Notes: generated by a model from the letters alone, not told the origin. 46,886 nucleotides of DNA from Candidatus Zhuqueibacterota bacterium (GCA_016931935.1 JAFGDW010000314.1:1-46886); one strand, 5' to 3'; shown: positions 1 through 9,234, counted from the stretch's first letter. Made by a program: numbers and translations.

Positions 1-402
1 CTGTGAATCCGTGAAATCCTGTCTAAAATATGTTTTAACATTTTCTGCCAAAAAATGTCAGAAAATAATTTCTCAGTTACTAACATGCTTCGACTTCGCT
101 CAGCATGAAGTGGTTGTTGACTTCACACTGAGCCCTTCGTCAAGCTAAGGATATACTCCGTCGAAGTGTGAATAAGTCAAACAGCTAATTTTTTAAACTT
201 AATGACATTGTATTGCAAATGACATCGCTATGTTCTGGTAGAGACGCGTAATTTTATTTCATAATTTTAAAATTGACAGAATAAAATATTAAAATTTTTC
301 CAAATCATAGGCATAAACAGAATTTTATTGATTCTAAAGTTAAAAATGACTATTTTATACGCTCTCCGTGAATAATTTTCATTTCAAATAAAGAGGGTAA
401 GC
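1..402. repeat. Gene-free leader of the window with short repeats
   Basis: No convincing gene lies here. Positions 1-24 are an 8-bp periodic array (CTGTGAAT, CCGTGAAA, TCCTGTCT). Positions 84-110 carry a 27-base unit that recurs with 23 of 27 matches at 18356-18382. Positions 121-172 form a loose foldback, because a stretch beginning GACTTCACAC is partly complementary to one ending GTGTGAATAAGTC. The rest is very AT-rich and must hold the pckA promoter. A TTGACA lies at 273-278, but I find no good -10 hexamer 16-18 bases downstream, so I do not call a promoter. An AGAGGGT ribosome-binding site sits just before the pckA ATG. Confidence 0.5.
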
Positions 403-2121
403 ATGGCAACACCACACTATGATGAGAATGTATATCGTCAGTTCAACGAAAAATTACGACCATTATTGGATGGACCAAATGTAATGTCGATGACATTGGA
501 TGATTTACGAAAACATGCGATTTTGTCAGGAAGAAAAACAGAGCACGGCGCCTATGGCTGGCGATCGATGATTTCCAGCAGGATTGCGCCAAAAACAGTT
601 TATCTGGGAAGTCCGGACGTGCAACTGCCACGACCGACAAATCAGCAAAAAGACATTATTGAAGCTGCCCCGGAACAACTGGAACGTGTACTCCATTATA
701 TGAAAACACTCCCGTTTGTGCATTTACGTCGCCGGATGGGGGATAATGGCGAATATAATCCGATTTGTAATATTTATGTATCTGTGAACGATCCAAAAAA
801 TTATCGCATTCCCTATATGTGGGGAAATACATTGTTTGAAGCGGATAACCGGCCTGGCCCGAAATTCACCATGATTCACATCCCGGAAGAACATCAAATG
901 CGTCAACAGGTATTAACAATTCCGGAACATAACCTGAATATTTGTCTCGGTTCCGATTATATGGGAGAAGAGAAAAAAGGATTTTTACGACAGGCGATGT
1001 GGCGCGCCGATCAACAAGATATGTTGGGATTGCACGCTGGTACGAAGACAGTGTATATTTGGGATGAACATGAAAATCGTATGAAAACCATCGGTGTATT
1101 CCTGTTTGGCCTGACCGCCACCGGGAAATCCACCTGGGCGTGTCACCAGCTCGGATTGGACGAGACGAAAAATGAGCGCACGGAAGTTAACCAGGATGAC
1201 ATTGTATTTCTGCGCCGTGATGGCTCGGCATACGGATCTGAAGCCGGATTTTATGTAAAGACCGATGTGGATAGGGACCTGCAGGAAGCGATGTATTACG
1301 CGCTGGATGATCCATCGGCGTTGTACGAAAATGTGATGATCGATTATACCGGCAAGCGCCTGTTTCTGGATGAATCCTTGTGCGCCAACGGCCGGGCTAT
1401 TATTCGCCGAGACAAACTGCGTATCAAACGCCGCAATCGATTTATCAATATCGATGCGCCCTCAATAAATTTACCGCCATTGGATGAATTGGATGGCATT
1501 CTGTTCGCGTTTATTACCCGGCGAAATACGATAATGCCCTTCTCTCAACGTTTAACGCCTGAACAGGCAGTACTAGCCTATTTATGGGGTGAATCCACAC
1601 ACAGCTATGCATCGCAGCCTGTAAAGGCGGGGGAGTCGGTACGAATTGTCGGCACCGATCCATTTATCGTTGGATCACGAGCAGCAAAAGTGAATCGGTT
1701 TTATGATATCATTATGCAGTTGGTGGAACAGTATCCGGGAAAAGTACAATTTTATCAATATAACACCGGTGGCATGGGAGAGATCATTATTGAGTATCGC
1801 AATGGCGATACAATCAGAAAACGCGTAGAGCGAAATGTTGAGCGTGTACCGATTGAATTAATGGCGGCAATCCAGCGTGGCGATTTGCATGGGACTAATG
1901 ACTACGAACCTGGCCGGCTTGGCACGGAAGAAATTATTCGCTGTGCCAGCGCTGCGTTGAATCGGTACGATGCAAAAAGATATTACACGCAGGAACAAAT
2001 TGAAGCGTTCGTCCAGGATATTGTCGATGGCCGCAGGGAATTTACAGAACAAATTGCCGACGAAGGATTGGCGCCGGAGATCATGAAAGCGGCGGAAATG
2101 TCGTTTGCGGTTGCGCGGTAA
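403..2121 (+). CDS. pckA: Divergent ATP-type phosphoenolpyruvate carboxykinase
   Basis: Probably converts oxaloacetate plus ATP to phosphoenolpyruvate, CO2 and ADP in the cytoplasm, the entry to gluconeogenesis. The protein has 572 residues, slightly longer than the usual 525-540. Seen: P-loop GLTATGKST at 236-244, the family YxGExKKG block at 186-193 (YMGEEKKG), His211 in LGLHAG where the metal-binding His is expected, an acidic pair D265-D266 in the kinase-2 position, and an ANGR block with Arg331 where ENTR binds substrate. SGR at 42-44 may match the oxaloacetate-binding TGR. The blocks are recognisable but far from textbook PckA (NQDD instead of GDDEH), so it belongs to a distant branch. 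The stop is followed by a strong terminator, so it is probably a single-gene unit. The substrate assignment is family-based. Confidence 0.83.
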   Translation: MATPHYDENVYRQFNEKLRPLLDGPNVMSMTLDDLRKHAILSGRKTEHGAYGWRSMISSRIAPKTVYLGSPDVQLPRPTNQQKDIIEAAPEQLERVLHYMKTLPFVHLRRRMGDNGEYNPICNIYVSVNDPKNYRIPYMWGNTLFEADNRPGPKFTMIHIPEEHQMRQQVLTIPEHNLNICLGSDYMGEEKKGFLRQAMWRADQQDMLGLHAGTKTVYIWDEHENRMKTIGVFLFGLTATGKSTWACHQLGLDETKNERTEVNQDDIVFLRRDGSAYGSEAGFYVKTDVDRDLQEAMYYALDDPSALYENVMIDYTGKRLFLDESLCANGRAIIRRDKLRIKRRNRFINIDAPSINLPPLDELDGILFAFITRRNTIMPFSQRLTPEQAVLAYLWGESTHSYASQPVKAGESVRIVGTDPFIVGSRAAKVNRFYDIIMQLVEQYPGKVQFYQYNTGGMGEIIIEYRNGDTIRKRVERNVERVPIELMAAIQRGDLHGTNDYEPGRLGTEEIIRCASAALNRYDAKRYYTQEQIEAFVQDIVDGRREFTEQIADEGLAPEIMKAAEMSFAVAR

Positions 2122-2151
2122 TTGAGTTTTTTATATACGCTGGTGTTTGAC

Positions 2152-2183
2152 AAACCAGGTTTCTTTGAGAAACCTGGTTTTTA
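2152..2183 (+). terminator. Rho-independent terminator after pckA
   Basis: Perfect 12-bp stem: AAACCAGGTTTC at 2152-2163 pairs with GAAACCTGGTTT at 2169-2180 around a five-base loop, and is followed by more Ts. It lies 30 bases after the pckA stop. Confidence 0.85.
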
Positions 2184-2316
2184 ATATGCAAATTGGAAAA
2201 GAAAAGTTAGAAATAATAACCACAATTTCAAAATTAGTAAAATTCCAGATTTCAAATAGTTGTACTCTATACAATTATTTTGTGGTCATCCCAAACAGAC
2301 GATTCGCTTTTTACTT

Positions 2317-2344
2317 GCCAATAGCTAATGGCTAATAGCAAATT
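2317..2344. repeat. Heptamer micro-repeat array (four units)
   Basis: Four consecutive degenerate 7-base units, GCCAATA, GCTAATG, GCTAATA and GCAAATT, lie between the converging pckA and folE genes. The array resembles the GCTGAWN arrays at 33425-33452 and 44224-44258. The remainder of the 2184-2404 spacer is AT-rich and shows no gene. Confidence 0.65.
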
Positions 2345-2404
2345 GAACGATACAAATTTAGAAGCACATAATTACACAACCAACACCCGCATATTAATTC
2401 ATTC

Positions 2405-2938
2405 TTATTCCACTAACCGAATAAACTCTTCCCGAACTTTGTGGCTATGAAATGCACCGGAAATTGCTGATGTTATCATTTCCGGTCCGGTCTGCTTTAC
2501 ACCGCGCATCTCCATGCAGAGGTGACGGGCTTTCACAACCACAATAACGTCATCAGTTCCTAAACTTTCCTGCAAATCTTTAAGAATCTGCTGCGTCATG
2601 TTTTCCTGTAATTGGGGGCGCGAAGCATGTTTTATAACCAGTCGCGCCAGCTTGGAAATACCGCATATTTTCTTCTGTGGAATATAACCAATAATTGCTG
2701 TGCCAAAAAATGGTAACATATGATGGGAACACATCGAATAAAATTGTGGTACTTTTAAAATCACCATTTGGTTATAATTTTCTACGTTGTCGAATACGGT
2801 AAATTGAAACTCGCGGTTCTCCTTCCACTCCGCCCACATTTTTTCGATTCGTTTGGGGCTATTTTCCAGTTCTTCGTCATCAAAGAAACCGAATTCCTTA
2901 TGTAACGCCATGAGGTATTGGCGGATAATCTCTTCCAT
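2405..2938 (-). CDS. folE: GTP cyclohydrolase I, type IA (FolE)
   Basis: Opens the purine ring of GTP to give 7,8-dihydroneopterin triphosphate, first step of folate and biopterin synthesis and, in many bacteria, of queuosine synthesis. The 177 residues cover the whole catalytic T-fold; usual length is 180-220, with the short form lacking an N-terminal extension. The zinc ligands are visible: Cys70 and His73 in MCSHHMLPF, and Cys141 in HLCMEMRGV. The GP and SAxxGAF blocks near the C-terminus are typical. An AGGA ribosome-binding site precedes the ATG. It stands alone on the minus strand next to the sensor kinase. A second, non-homologous GTP cyclohydrolase (FolE2) lies at 16860, so the two probably divide the work by metal supply or pathway. 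Confidence 0.93.
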   Translation of the reverse strand: MEEIIRQYLMALHKEFGFFDDEELENSPKRIEKMWAEWKENREFQFTVFDNVENYNQMVILKVPQFYSMCSHHMLPFFGTAIIGYIPQKKICGISKLARLVIKHASRPQLQENMTQQILKDLQESLGTDDVIVVVKARHLCMEMRGVKQTGPEMITSAISGAFHSHKVREEFIRLVE

Positions 2939-3190
2939 AATTGTGTCCTGTTATTAATAATTTAGGCATTAATTTAATAGAAATAGAAAAGGCTGGCGAT
3001 TCGCATCTGATATGGTGTAGAATTCACACGGTAAATGCAGATTACATAGCGTCTGATTTACTTTACTTGTCACAATATACAAAAAAATGCAGGGGAATCA
3101 AAGGAAAATGACATAATGAGGATATTCATAACAAGTTTTAGAACGAAAATAATTGGACGAGTGATTACTACGGAAGCGCATTCTGTCTAA

Positions 3191-5521
3191 TTACGAGGCT
3201 TGCTGAAAGACTTTGTGTGATTGCATGACTCGTGATATCTCTTCAAATAATTGTTCTGTGTCGATCGGCTTGGTGAGAAAACCATTCATGCCAATCGATT
3301 TGCACCGGTCTTTGTCTTCCTTTAAGGCATGAGCCGTCAACGCAATAATTGGAATTTTCTGCGCTGGAACAAATTCCGGAAGGGCACGAATTTTTTCTGT
3401 TGCTTCATAGCCATCCATTTCGGGCATTTGTAAATCCATCAGGACAAAGTCGAATCGGTCGTCGTCAGCAAGTTTCTCCAACGCTTCCATACCATTGCTG
3501 GCAACAACGACAGAATGACCGGCTTTTTCAAGTATCTTAATTGCAACCTTCTTGTTAATATAATTGTCTTCTACCAAAAGAACATGATACGATCGATTTT
3601 CAGAAAGCATTTCTTGAACCATGTCAGATGATTGATCCGGGTGAGATTCCGCACCAAGTTCGCCGAGAAATGTAAAATGAAACGTACTACCTTTCCCCAA
3701 TTCACTATCAACCCAAACTTCTCCACCCATCAAATGTACCAATTTGCTAGTGATTGATAAACCGATCCCTGTGCCACCATATTTTCGTGTAAAGCTGCCA
3801 TCTACCTGATAAAATGGGCTGAAGATGTCATTTAGTTTATCTGCTGCAATCCCGATACCGGTATCGGAAATATCGAACTGCAGTAAATAATGGGTTAGCT
3901 CATCACCACGAGAAAGCACGTTCTCCCGGAATTCCTGATTCAAATTCACATCCAATTTCACTTCACCATTATTGGTAAACTTGACGGCATTTCCGACAAG
4001 TTGCATTAATATCTGTCGCAACCGTGTCCGATCGCCTTTTATTTTCGATGGTACGTCCGATTGTATGTGGTGGGACATGCGAATATTTTTCGTTTTGGCC
4101 TGGATTAATGCATGATGTATGACTTCGGCGATAAGCTGTGTCAGATCGAACTCGGTTATTTCCAATCCAATGTTTTCATTTTCAATATCTGTTACATTCA
4201 ATAGGGCATTCAATAATTCTAACAGATTGTTGGCAGACTGATCAATAATCCTTAAATATTCTTTCTGTTCAGTGGGAGAGTCAGTGTTTAGCGCTAAATC
4301 TGTCATTCCGAGAATGCCATTCATGGGGGTGCGTAATTCATGGCTCATATTTGCCATAAATTGACTTTTCACCTGATTGGCAGACTCTGCTGCAATTTTG
4401 GCGTGTTCAAGCGCTTCAGTGGTCCGCTTCATTTCAGTGATATCATGAGAAATACCAATAATTTTATCCAATTGTTGGTTTTCATTAAATATTGGGACTT
4501 TTGTGGCTGATACCCATCGGTTTTTCCCTCCGGGCAATCTTTCCCGCAATAGTTTGCCAATAATTGGTTGCCCGGTCTGCTTAATGTACAGATCATCTTC
4601 ATTACAGATGGCGGCCTGTTCATCGGGAAATACATCATCGGCGGTTTTTCCGCAAATTTCTTTATAGGATTTTAAGCCAAGCATATTTTTTAAAGCTTTA
4701 TTAATTTGGAGAAATTTAAAATCACTATCTTTAAAATAAATCAGATCGGGAATATTGTCCATAAGCGACTGGAGCAGGTCCCGTTCGGATTTTAGCTGAT
4801 CTTTCATGATGGCGCTTTCCAACACGCCTTTTGAAAGTGAATATGTCATTAACAGAATGAAACTTAGAAATGAATACTCAAATAAATACGGGAAATGATA
4901 ATAGCCTTCTGTAACAGCGAAATCACTGACAGCAGAAATTAGAAAAATAGCTGAGGAGAGAATTAGAGGAAGCGGTCTAGGATTATCAAAATTATGGCGC
5001 CGTGAATTCAATGCTGCACGGGCTAAATAATGGAGCATAGCAACCATTAATAATACAATTAACATTTCCGTGATTACACCGGATTTTATTTCATAAAATA
5101 TGACCGTGTGGTCGAATGGGAAATGATGGATTTTAATACAAGGCGTGTCAAACTGCCATGACAATTTGCTCTTATCAAAAAGTGTTATAAAACTACCAAC
5201 AACAGCAACGATTGAAATAATTTTAAGAGCCCGGTCTTGTCCCAATTTTGCATAATCATGAATAAACCAAAGCAGAAAGACTGTCCCCATGCAAGATGCA
5301 AACGGTTGTTTGGTTTGCCAAAAAGCTCCTTCCGCAAGTGAAGACGAGTTATAAAGCAAACTGGCCAAAATATCAAAGCATCCAATAAATAAGCTTGTTA
5401 GTGCCAGTAGTAAATTCTTTCGATATTGTCTACCACCTTTTATATAAATTATAAGATGGTAGAGACTAAGATAGAGAGATAATACGGCAATAAGAAGAGG
5501 TGGAAGAGCTACGAGTTTCAT
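3191..5521 (-). CDS. Membrane hybrid histidine kinase (7TM-PAS-HisKA-HATPase-REC)
   Basis: Senses an unknown signal at the inner membrane and relays phosphate from its kinase core to its own receiver. Of 776 residues, 1-232 hold about seven hydrophobic segments with no large loop. A PAS domain covers about 245-365 (DNIPDLIYFKDSD start, GISHDITEMK end). The HisKA H-box contains phosphoacceptor His394 (MSHELRTP). The ATPase domain shows Asn511, DTGIG at 553-557 and GGTGIGLSI at 582-590. The receiver has phosphoacceptor Asp696 (VLMDLQMPEMDG), Thr729 and Lys751. No Hpt domain is attached, so an external Hpt or response regulator is needed for output. It is monocistronic on the minus strand, with AGGGAA before the ATG. 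No neighbour reveals the signal. Confidence 0.93.
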   Translation of the reverse strand: MKLVALPPLLIAVLSLYLSLYHLIIYIKGGRQYRKNLLLALTSLFIGCFDILASLLYNSSSLAEGAFWQTKQPFASCMGTVFLLWFIHDYAKLGQDRALKIISIVAVVGSFITLFDKSKLSWQFDTPCIKIHHFPFDHTVIFYEIKSGVITEMLIVLLMVAMLHYLARAALNSRRHNFDNPRPLPLILSSAIFLISAVSDFAVTEGYYHFPYLFEYSFLSFILLMTYSLSKGVLESAIMKDQLKSERDLLQSLMDNIPDLIYFKDSDFKFLQINKALKNMLGLKSYKEICGKTADDVFPDEQAAICNEDDLYIKQTGQPIIGKLLRERLPGGKNRWVSATKVPIFNENQQLDKIIGISHDITEMKRTTEALEHAKIAAESANQVKSQFMANMSHELRTPMNGILGMTDLALNTDSPTEQKEYLRIIDQSANNLLELLNALLNVTDIENENIGLEITEFDLTQLIAEVIHHALIQAKTKNIRMSHHIQSDVPSKIKGDRTRLRQILMQLVGNAVKFTNNGEVKLDVNLNQEFRENVLSRGDELTHYLLQFDISDTGIGIAADKLNDIFSPFYQVDGSFTRKYGGTGIGLSITSKLVHLMGGEVWVDSELGKGSTFHFTFLGELGAESHPDQSSDMVQEMLSENRSYHVLLVEDNYINKKVAIKILEKAGHSVVVASNGMEALEKLADDDRFDFVLMDLQMPEMDGYEATEKIRALPEFVPAQKIPIIALTAHALKEDKDRCKSIGMNGFLTKPIDTEQLFEEISRVMQSHKVFQQAS

Positions 5522-5675
5522 AGCTAACTATATTCCCTTTAATATTATGAATTCAATTAAATGTTTATTCAATGTTATCTGTTAAAAGTAAATTTCTGCA
5601 TTCCATTGATTGTAATAGTACGTAATTACATTAGGTACTTTCCTGGATTTTTTATTTGCTTTATTTGCTTTATAA

Positions 5676-5780
5676 TACCACCACCTACGGTGATAAAATT
5701 GCGCAAAACCCTTTACTCACTCCGTAAGGGGTGAACCGCCGCGCAAAGGATCAAGTATGCTATCGTCTTTGGTGGTGGTA
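5676..5780. repeat. 105-bp imperfect inverted-repeat element in a gene-free stretch
   Basis: The stretch 5522-6223 has no convincing gene. Inside it, TACCACCACC at 5676-5685 is the exact reverse complement of GGTGGTGGTA at 5771-5780; extending the arms to 20 bases gives 16 matches. The interior contains a second hairpin, CCCTT against AAGGG around 5710-5730, and two similar GCGCAAA stretches. The whole could fold as a branched RNA or be a non-autonomous mobile element. An 81-codon minus-strand frame across it has no ribosome-binding site and no family resemblance. Past 5800 the spacer is AT-rich; TTGACA at 6110-6115 could be part of the promoter of the following cassette. Confidence 0.5.
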
Positions 5781-6223
5781 ATTGACTTATGAAAATGTGC
5801 AAAATACTTAATTTATTATCGGCCATGAAATAATAATGCTTAACTAACTTATAGTGTATCTGTAGGCAACGACATGCTATAATCGGCTGAGCCGTTTTCG
5901 CGTGTATTGGGCATTGGCCGCGTTTAACCAGTGCTTTAAGAGTATTAGATGAATTCATCGATTTTTTTCAATTTAATATGTGACCTTTCAGGATCATTTA
6001 ACGACTTTATTATTGAAGGTGATTTGTGAGAAATTTTTTTGCAATCTTAATCTGGTTGTTTGAATTTTGTTCTAATAAACCACATCTGAGCTTTTCCTGA
6101 TAATAGTATTTGACAGGAAAACCAATGGATGCCCCTACAATTGTTTTATAAATTTGGTACCATTTTTTTCAATGAATAAAAAACGTATTAATTTAATTTG
6201 CAGTAAAGGACTAACAACGCAAA

Positions 6224-7585
6224 ATGAATATCTTATCACAAAATATTAACACACCATGTATTTATTTTGAAAATCAAATTTTTAGCAAACAGGAATTTCA
6301 AAATGAAATAAAACGATTGGCCGGATATTTTTTGAACCATATCGTTTCGCCATCGCCATTTATTGTTTTATTTGCACACAATCACATAAAGACAGCTATT
6401 GCATACTATGCAATATTGGAAGCGGGTAAAATAGCCGTTATTGTTGATCCCAAGATAAAACGACTCCAACTCAACGAGATAATCGGAGATGTTGATCCGG
6501 CTGTATTGGTAGAAATCAATCCGTTTAAAATTGCCTTTGATTTTGGTAAAGAGATTCGTTTTCGTAAACCAACGTTCGGCTTCACAATAAAATCGAATAT
6601 AGATGAGGTCTGCACAATAGCCTATACGAATGCAGAAGATGGACATTTTAAAGGTGCGATGATTACCGAAACAAATATTTTAGCCATTATAGAATCATAT
6701 CTCGTGCTTGATAATATTTCTGAAAAAGATATATTTTGTTCGCTGTTGCCATTTTACCACTTATTTGGACTTGTCTTTGGATTACTGATTCCTGTTTATG
6801 GTGGGATACCTTTTTTAATTTCTGATCTTAATCTATTAAATACTCCGGGTATTATTCAAGAACTTAATGCTGCACAGGTATCAATCCTGTATTCAATTCC
6901 TTCTCTTTATTATATCTTCAGCAAAACACCAAATTTAAAAAATCTGTTGCCATCGGTTAATGCCTATATAACCGGAGGCGTAAAGTTACCATTGCATATT
7001 TATGAACGATTCTACAACGTTACCGGCAAAAAGATTCGGGAAGGATATGGTTTAACAGAGGCTTCTCCCGGTTGTACAATGCATCCGATTGATATTGAAG
7101 TGAATCCGGAATCCATCGGAATACCACTTACGTGTTGCGATGTTAAAATTATGAGCGAGAATGATGTTGAGTTAGAGACTGGGGAAGTTGGCGAAATTTG
7201 TATTGAAGGTGACAATGTTTTTAAAGGGTATTTAAATTATGAAGAAGAATCAAATCGGGTACTTAAAAATGGGAAATTACATACTGGCGATTATGGAAAA
7301 AAAGATAGTAAAGGATATATTTATTTTTCAGGTTTGAAAAAAAACATGATCAATGTTGCCGGAATAAACGTCTATCCCAAGGCACTTGTACGTTACATGA
7401 AGTTACACGAAAATGTTGTTGACGTGGAAATTTTTAGCGAGAAATCAATTCTGCATGGACATACGGTCAGTTCAAAAATCAAATTAAAAGATAGTTCGAT
7501 AATTGCCCAGAAAGAATTTCGAAGTTGGTGTCTTGAAAATATCTCCCAAAATATGTTGCCCAAGATCTGGAATTTTGATTGTTAA
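6224..7585 (+). CDS. Adenylate-forming enzyme, 3' end apparently frameshifted
   Basis: Member of the acyl-CoA synthetase/NRPS adenylation superfamily, expected to activate a carboxylic acid with ATP and load it on the carrier protein encoded downstream. In the 453 residues I see core motif A4 at 176-182 (PFYHLFG), A5 at 274-282 (GYGLTEASP), A7 at 352-356 (LHTGD) and A8 at about 367-389. The A3 phosphate loop at 133-148 is degenerate (YTNAEDGHFKG where YTSGTTGxPKG is usual). The frame stops in LPKIWNFDC, just before the A10 block with its catalytic Lys. In the +1 frame the sequence continues with VKTIFNSEVK, placing a Lys where A10 expects one, and ends at 7640, three bases before the next ATG. 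So this is a recent frameshift, a programmed shift or a sequence error. First gene of an AT-rich cassette. Confidence 0.82.
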   Translation: MNILSQNINTPCIYFENQIFSKQEFQNEIKRLAGYFLNHIVSPSPFIVLFAHNHIKTAIAYYAILEAGKIAVIVDPKIKRLQLNEIIGDVDPAVLVEINPFKIAFDFGKEIRFRKPTFGFTIKSNIDEVCTIAYTNAEDGHFKGAMITETNILAIIESYLVLDNISEKDIFCSLLPFYHLFGLVFGLLIPVYGGIPFLISDLNLLNTPGIIQELNAAQVSILYSIPSLYYIFSKTPNLKNLLPSVNAYITGGVKLPLHIYERFYNVTGKKIREGYGLTEASPGCTMHPIDIEVNPESIGIPLTCCDVKIMSENDVELETGEVGEICIEGDNVFKGYLNYEEESNRVLKNGKLHTGDYGKKDSKGYIYFSGLKKNMINVAGINVYPKALVRYMKLHENVVDVEIFSEKSILHGHTVSSKIKLKDSSIIAQKEFRSWCLENISQNMLPKIWNFDC

Positions 7586-7643
7586 GACAATTTTTAATAG
7601 TGAAGTTAAAACTTTAACTAACCTAAAAAAGAAAGCCTGAATT

Positions 7644-8963
7644 ATGAAAATTTGCCTGATAAATCCACAGTACAGCACCACAAACGATCCAACACTGTCG
7701 CAGATATTTGAACGTATTTCAAAAGTTTCCGGGTACGTTGAGTCGATTAAAAATGCGATAAGCTCCGGTTTGTTAATTATTGCTGCATTGACCCCCGAAG
7801 AACATGAAATTATTTTTGTGGATGACAACCATGAAGAAATTGATTATACTCAAAAATATGATATAGTGGGAATTTCAACCACAACTCAGCAAGCAACGCG
7901 GGCCTATGAAATTGCGGATGAATTTCAAAAACGAGGCATATCGGTTGTTATCGGGGGTATTCATGCCACGGTCATGCCACAAGAAGTTAAAAAGCATTGT
8001 GATGTTGTATTTATCGGCGAGGCAGAAGAAACATGGCCACAATTTCTGAAAGAGTTTGAAAGTAATCAACATAAGGAATTTTATCACTGCAAACATCCAG
8101 TTGATCTAAGCCAATCCACAATGCCGCGTTATGATTTACTAAACAAAGATTACTATAAAGTTATTTGGGTCCAAACAAGTCGCGGCTGTCCCCATGATTG
8201 CGAATTTTGTGCAGCGACAAAAATTTATGGATTTAAATACAGAACAAAATCTGTTGCCCAGGTTGTCTCAGAGCTTCAATACATAAAAAGGCTGTGGAAT
8301 GACATAAAAATTGATTTTGCAGATGATAATTTATTTTCAAACAGAAAATATGCACGACGGTTACTAAGCGAAATTAAAAAGATGAACATTAAATGGTATG
8401 CACAAACTGATATTTCGGTTGCCAGGGATGAACAATTTGTTGAAGAAATTAAAGCGGCCGGCTGTTTAACACTGCTTGTTGGCTTTGAAAGCGTATCCCC
8501 CCAGAGCCTGGAAACAATCAATAAAAACCAATGGAAATTAAAGCAACTGCCGCGTTACCCGGAATCAATAGCTCTCATCCAGTCGAAGGGAATTGGGGTA
8601 ATTGGCGCATTTATTATTGGTTTTGATACTGATACAAAGAATACATTTAATGATTTGGCAAATTTTATTATTGATAATAATATCTTCGTATCGCAAATCG
8701 CGATATTGACGCCATTCCCTGGCACTAAATTATATGAGAAATATAAGGCAGAAGGCCGGTTGATGGGTAAGAAATGGAGAGATTTCACCGGTTTGCAAGT
8801 AACATTTTCACCAAAAAACATGAGTATTGAGGAGCTTCAACACGCCCATTATGAACTTTATAGTAAAATATATAATGAAGAAGTCAGATTAAAAGTAATG
8901 GATCATTTTAAGAAGATTTGCATGAATAATTTGCTAAAAAAGAAACAAGCAGAACATAAATAA
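7644..8963 (+). CDS. B12-binding radical SAM enzyme
   Basis: A cobalamin-binding-domain radical SAM protein of 439 residues. The N-terminal 1-140 form a Rossmann-like B12-binding domain (GGIHATVMPQE at 104-114, FIGEAEETW at 123-131). The radical SAM core follows with the iron-sulfur cysteines C182, C186 and C189 (RGCPHDCEFC). GFES and a late TPFPGTKLYEKY block are typical of this class. Family members methylate unactivated carbons or phosphinates, form rings, or rearrange lipids and tetrapyrroles; the substrate cannot be read from sequence. Its position between the adenylation gene and the acyl carrier protein suggests that it modifies the carrier-bound chain or the final product. The spacing favours co-translation with the upstream gene if the frameshift is bypassed. 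Confidence 0.88.
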   Translation: MKICLINPQYSTTNDPTLSQIFERISKVSGYVESIKNAISSGLLIIAALTPEEHEIIFVDDNHEEIDYTQKYDIVGISTTTQQATRAYEIADEFQKRGISVVIGGIHATVMPQEVKKHCDVVFIGEAEETWPQFLKEFESNQHKEFYHCKHPVDLSQSTMPRYDLLNKDYYKVIWVQTSRGCPHDCEFCAATKIYGFKYRTKSVAQVVSELQYIKRLWNDIKIDFADDNLFSNRKYARRLLSEIKKMNIKWYAQTDISVARDEQFVEEIKAAGCLTLLVGFESVSPQSLETINKNQWKLKQLPRYPESIALIQSKGIGVIGAFIIGFDTDTKNTFNDLANFIIDNNIFVSQIAILTPFPGTKLYEKYKAEGRLMGKKWRDFTGLQVTFSPKNMSIEELQHAHYELYSKIYNEEVRLKVMDHFKKICMNNLLKKKQAEHK

Positions 8964-8985
8964 TGCACTAATGGAAGGTGGCAGT

Positions 8986-9234
8986 ATGAACGAAACAGTT
9001 TACAAAAGAACTCTTAAGGTGGTTGAACAAATTTCGGGCAGAAAAATTGATCACATCGATCCTGATGGCGAAATTAAAGAACAATTAACATTGGATTCCA
9101 TTCAACTTGTTGAATTATTTGCAGCTTTGGAAATTGAATTTAAGGTTGATTTACCACTTGGTATGATGTCATTGGTAAATGCGGGCGAGTTTTTAGAACA
9201 ATTGCATAATGTAGTTAATAATGGCACTAATTAA
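8986..9234 (+). CDS. Acyl carrier protein of the biosynthetic cassette
   Basis: An 82-residue stand-alone carrier protein. The phosphopantetheine site is Ser38 in the LDSIQ motif (consensus DSL or DSI), followed by the usual helix with LVELFAALEIEF. I start at 8986 because GGAAGGTGG at 8972-8980 is an excellent ribosome-binding site for that ATG; a start at 8971 would place this site inside the gene. It lies 22 bases after the radical SAM gene and 52 before the oxoamine synthase. It is not the housekeeping AcpP, which normally sits among fatty acid genes. It probably carries the acid activated by the upstream enzyme and donates it to the synthase downstream. Confidence 0.87.
   Translation: MNETVYKRTLKVVEQISGRKIDHIDPDGEIKEQLTLDSIQLVELFAALEIEFKVDLPLGMMSLVNAGEFLEQLHNVVNNGTN

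Noticed and set aside
273..278. TTGACA upstream of pckA as a -35 box
   Set aside because: No acceptable -10 hexamer at 16-18 bases; AT-rich DNA makes chance matches likely.
5713..5958. 81-codon minus-strand open frame in the 5.5-6.2 kb spacer
   Set aside because: Runs through the inverted-repeat element, has no ribosome-binding site and no recognisable family; treated as non-coding.
6110..6141. TTGACA and TACAAT before the biosynthetic cassette as a promoter
   Set aside because: Spacing is 20 bases, too long for a confident sigma-70 call; a TAAATTTG at 6149-6156 is an alternative but lacks a partner at the right distance.
8971..8985. Earlier start of the acyl carrier protein
   Set aside because: It would place the GGAAGGTGG ribosome-binding site inside the coding region; the ATG at 8986 is ideally spaced.
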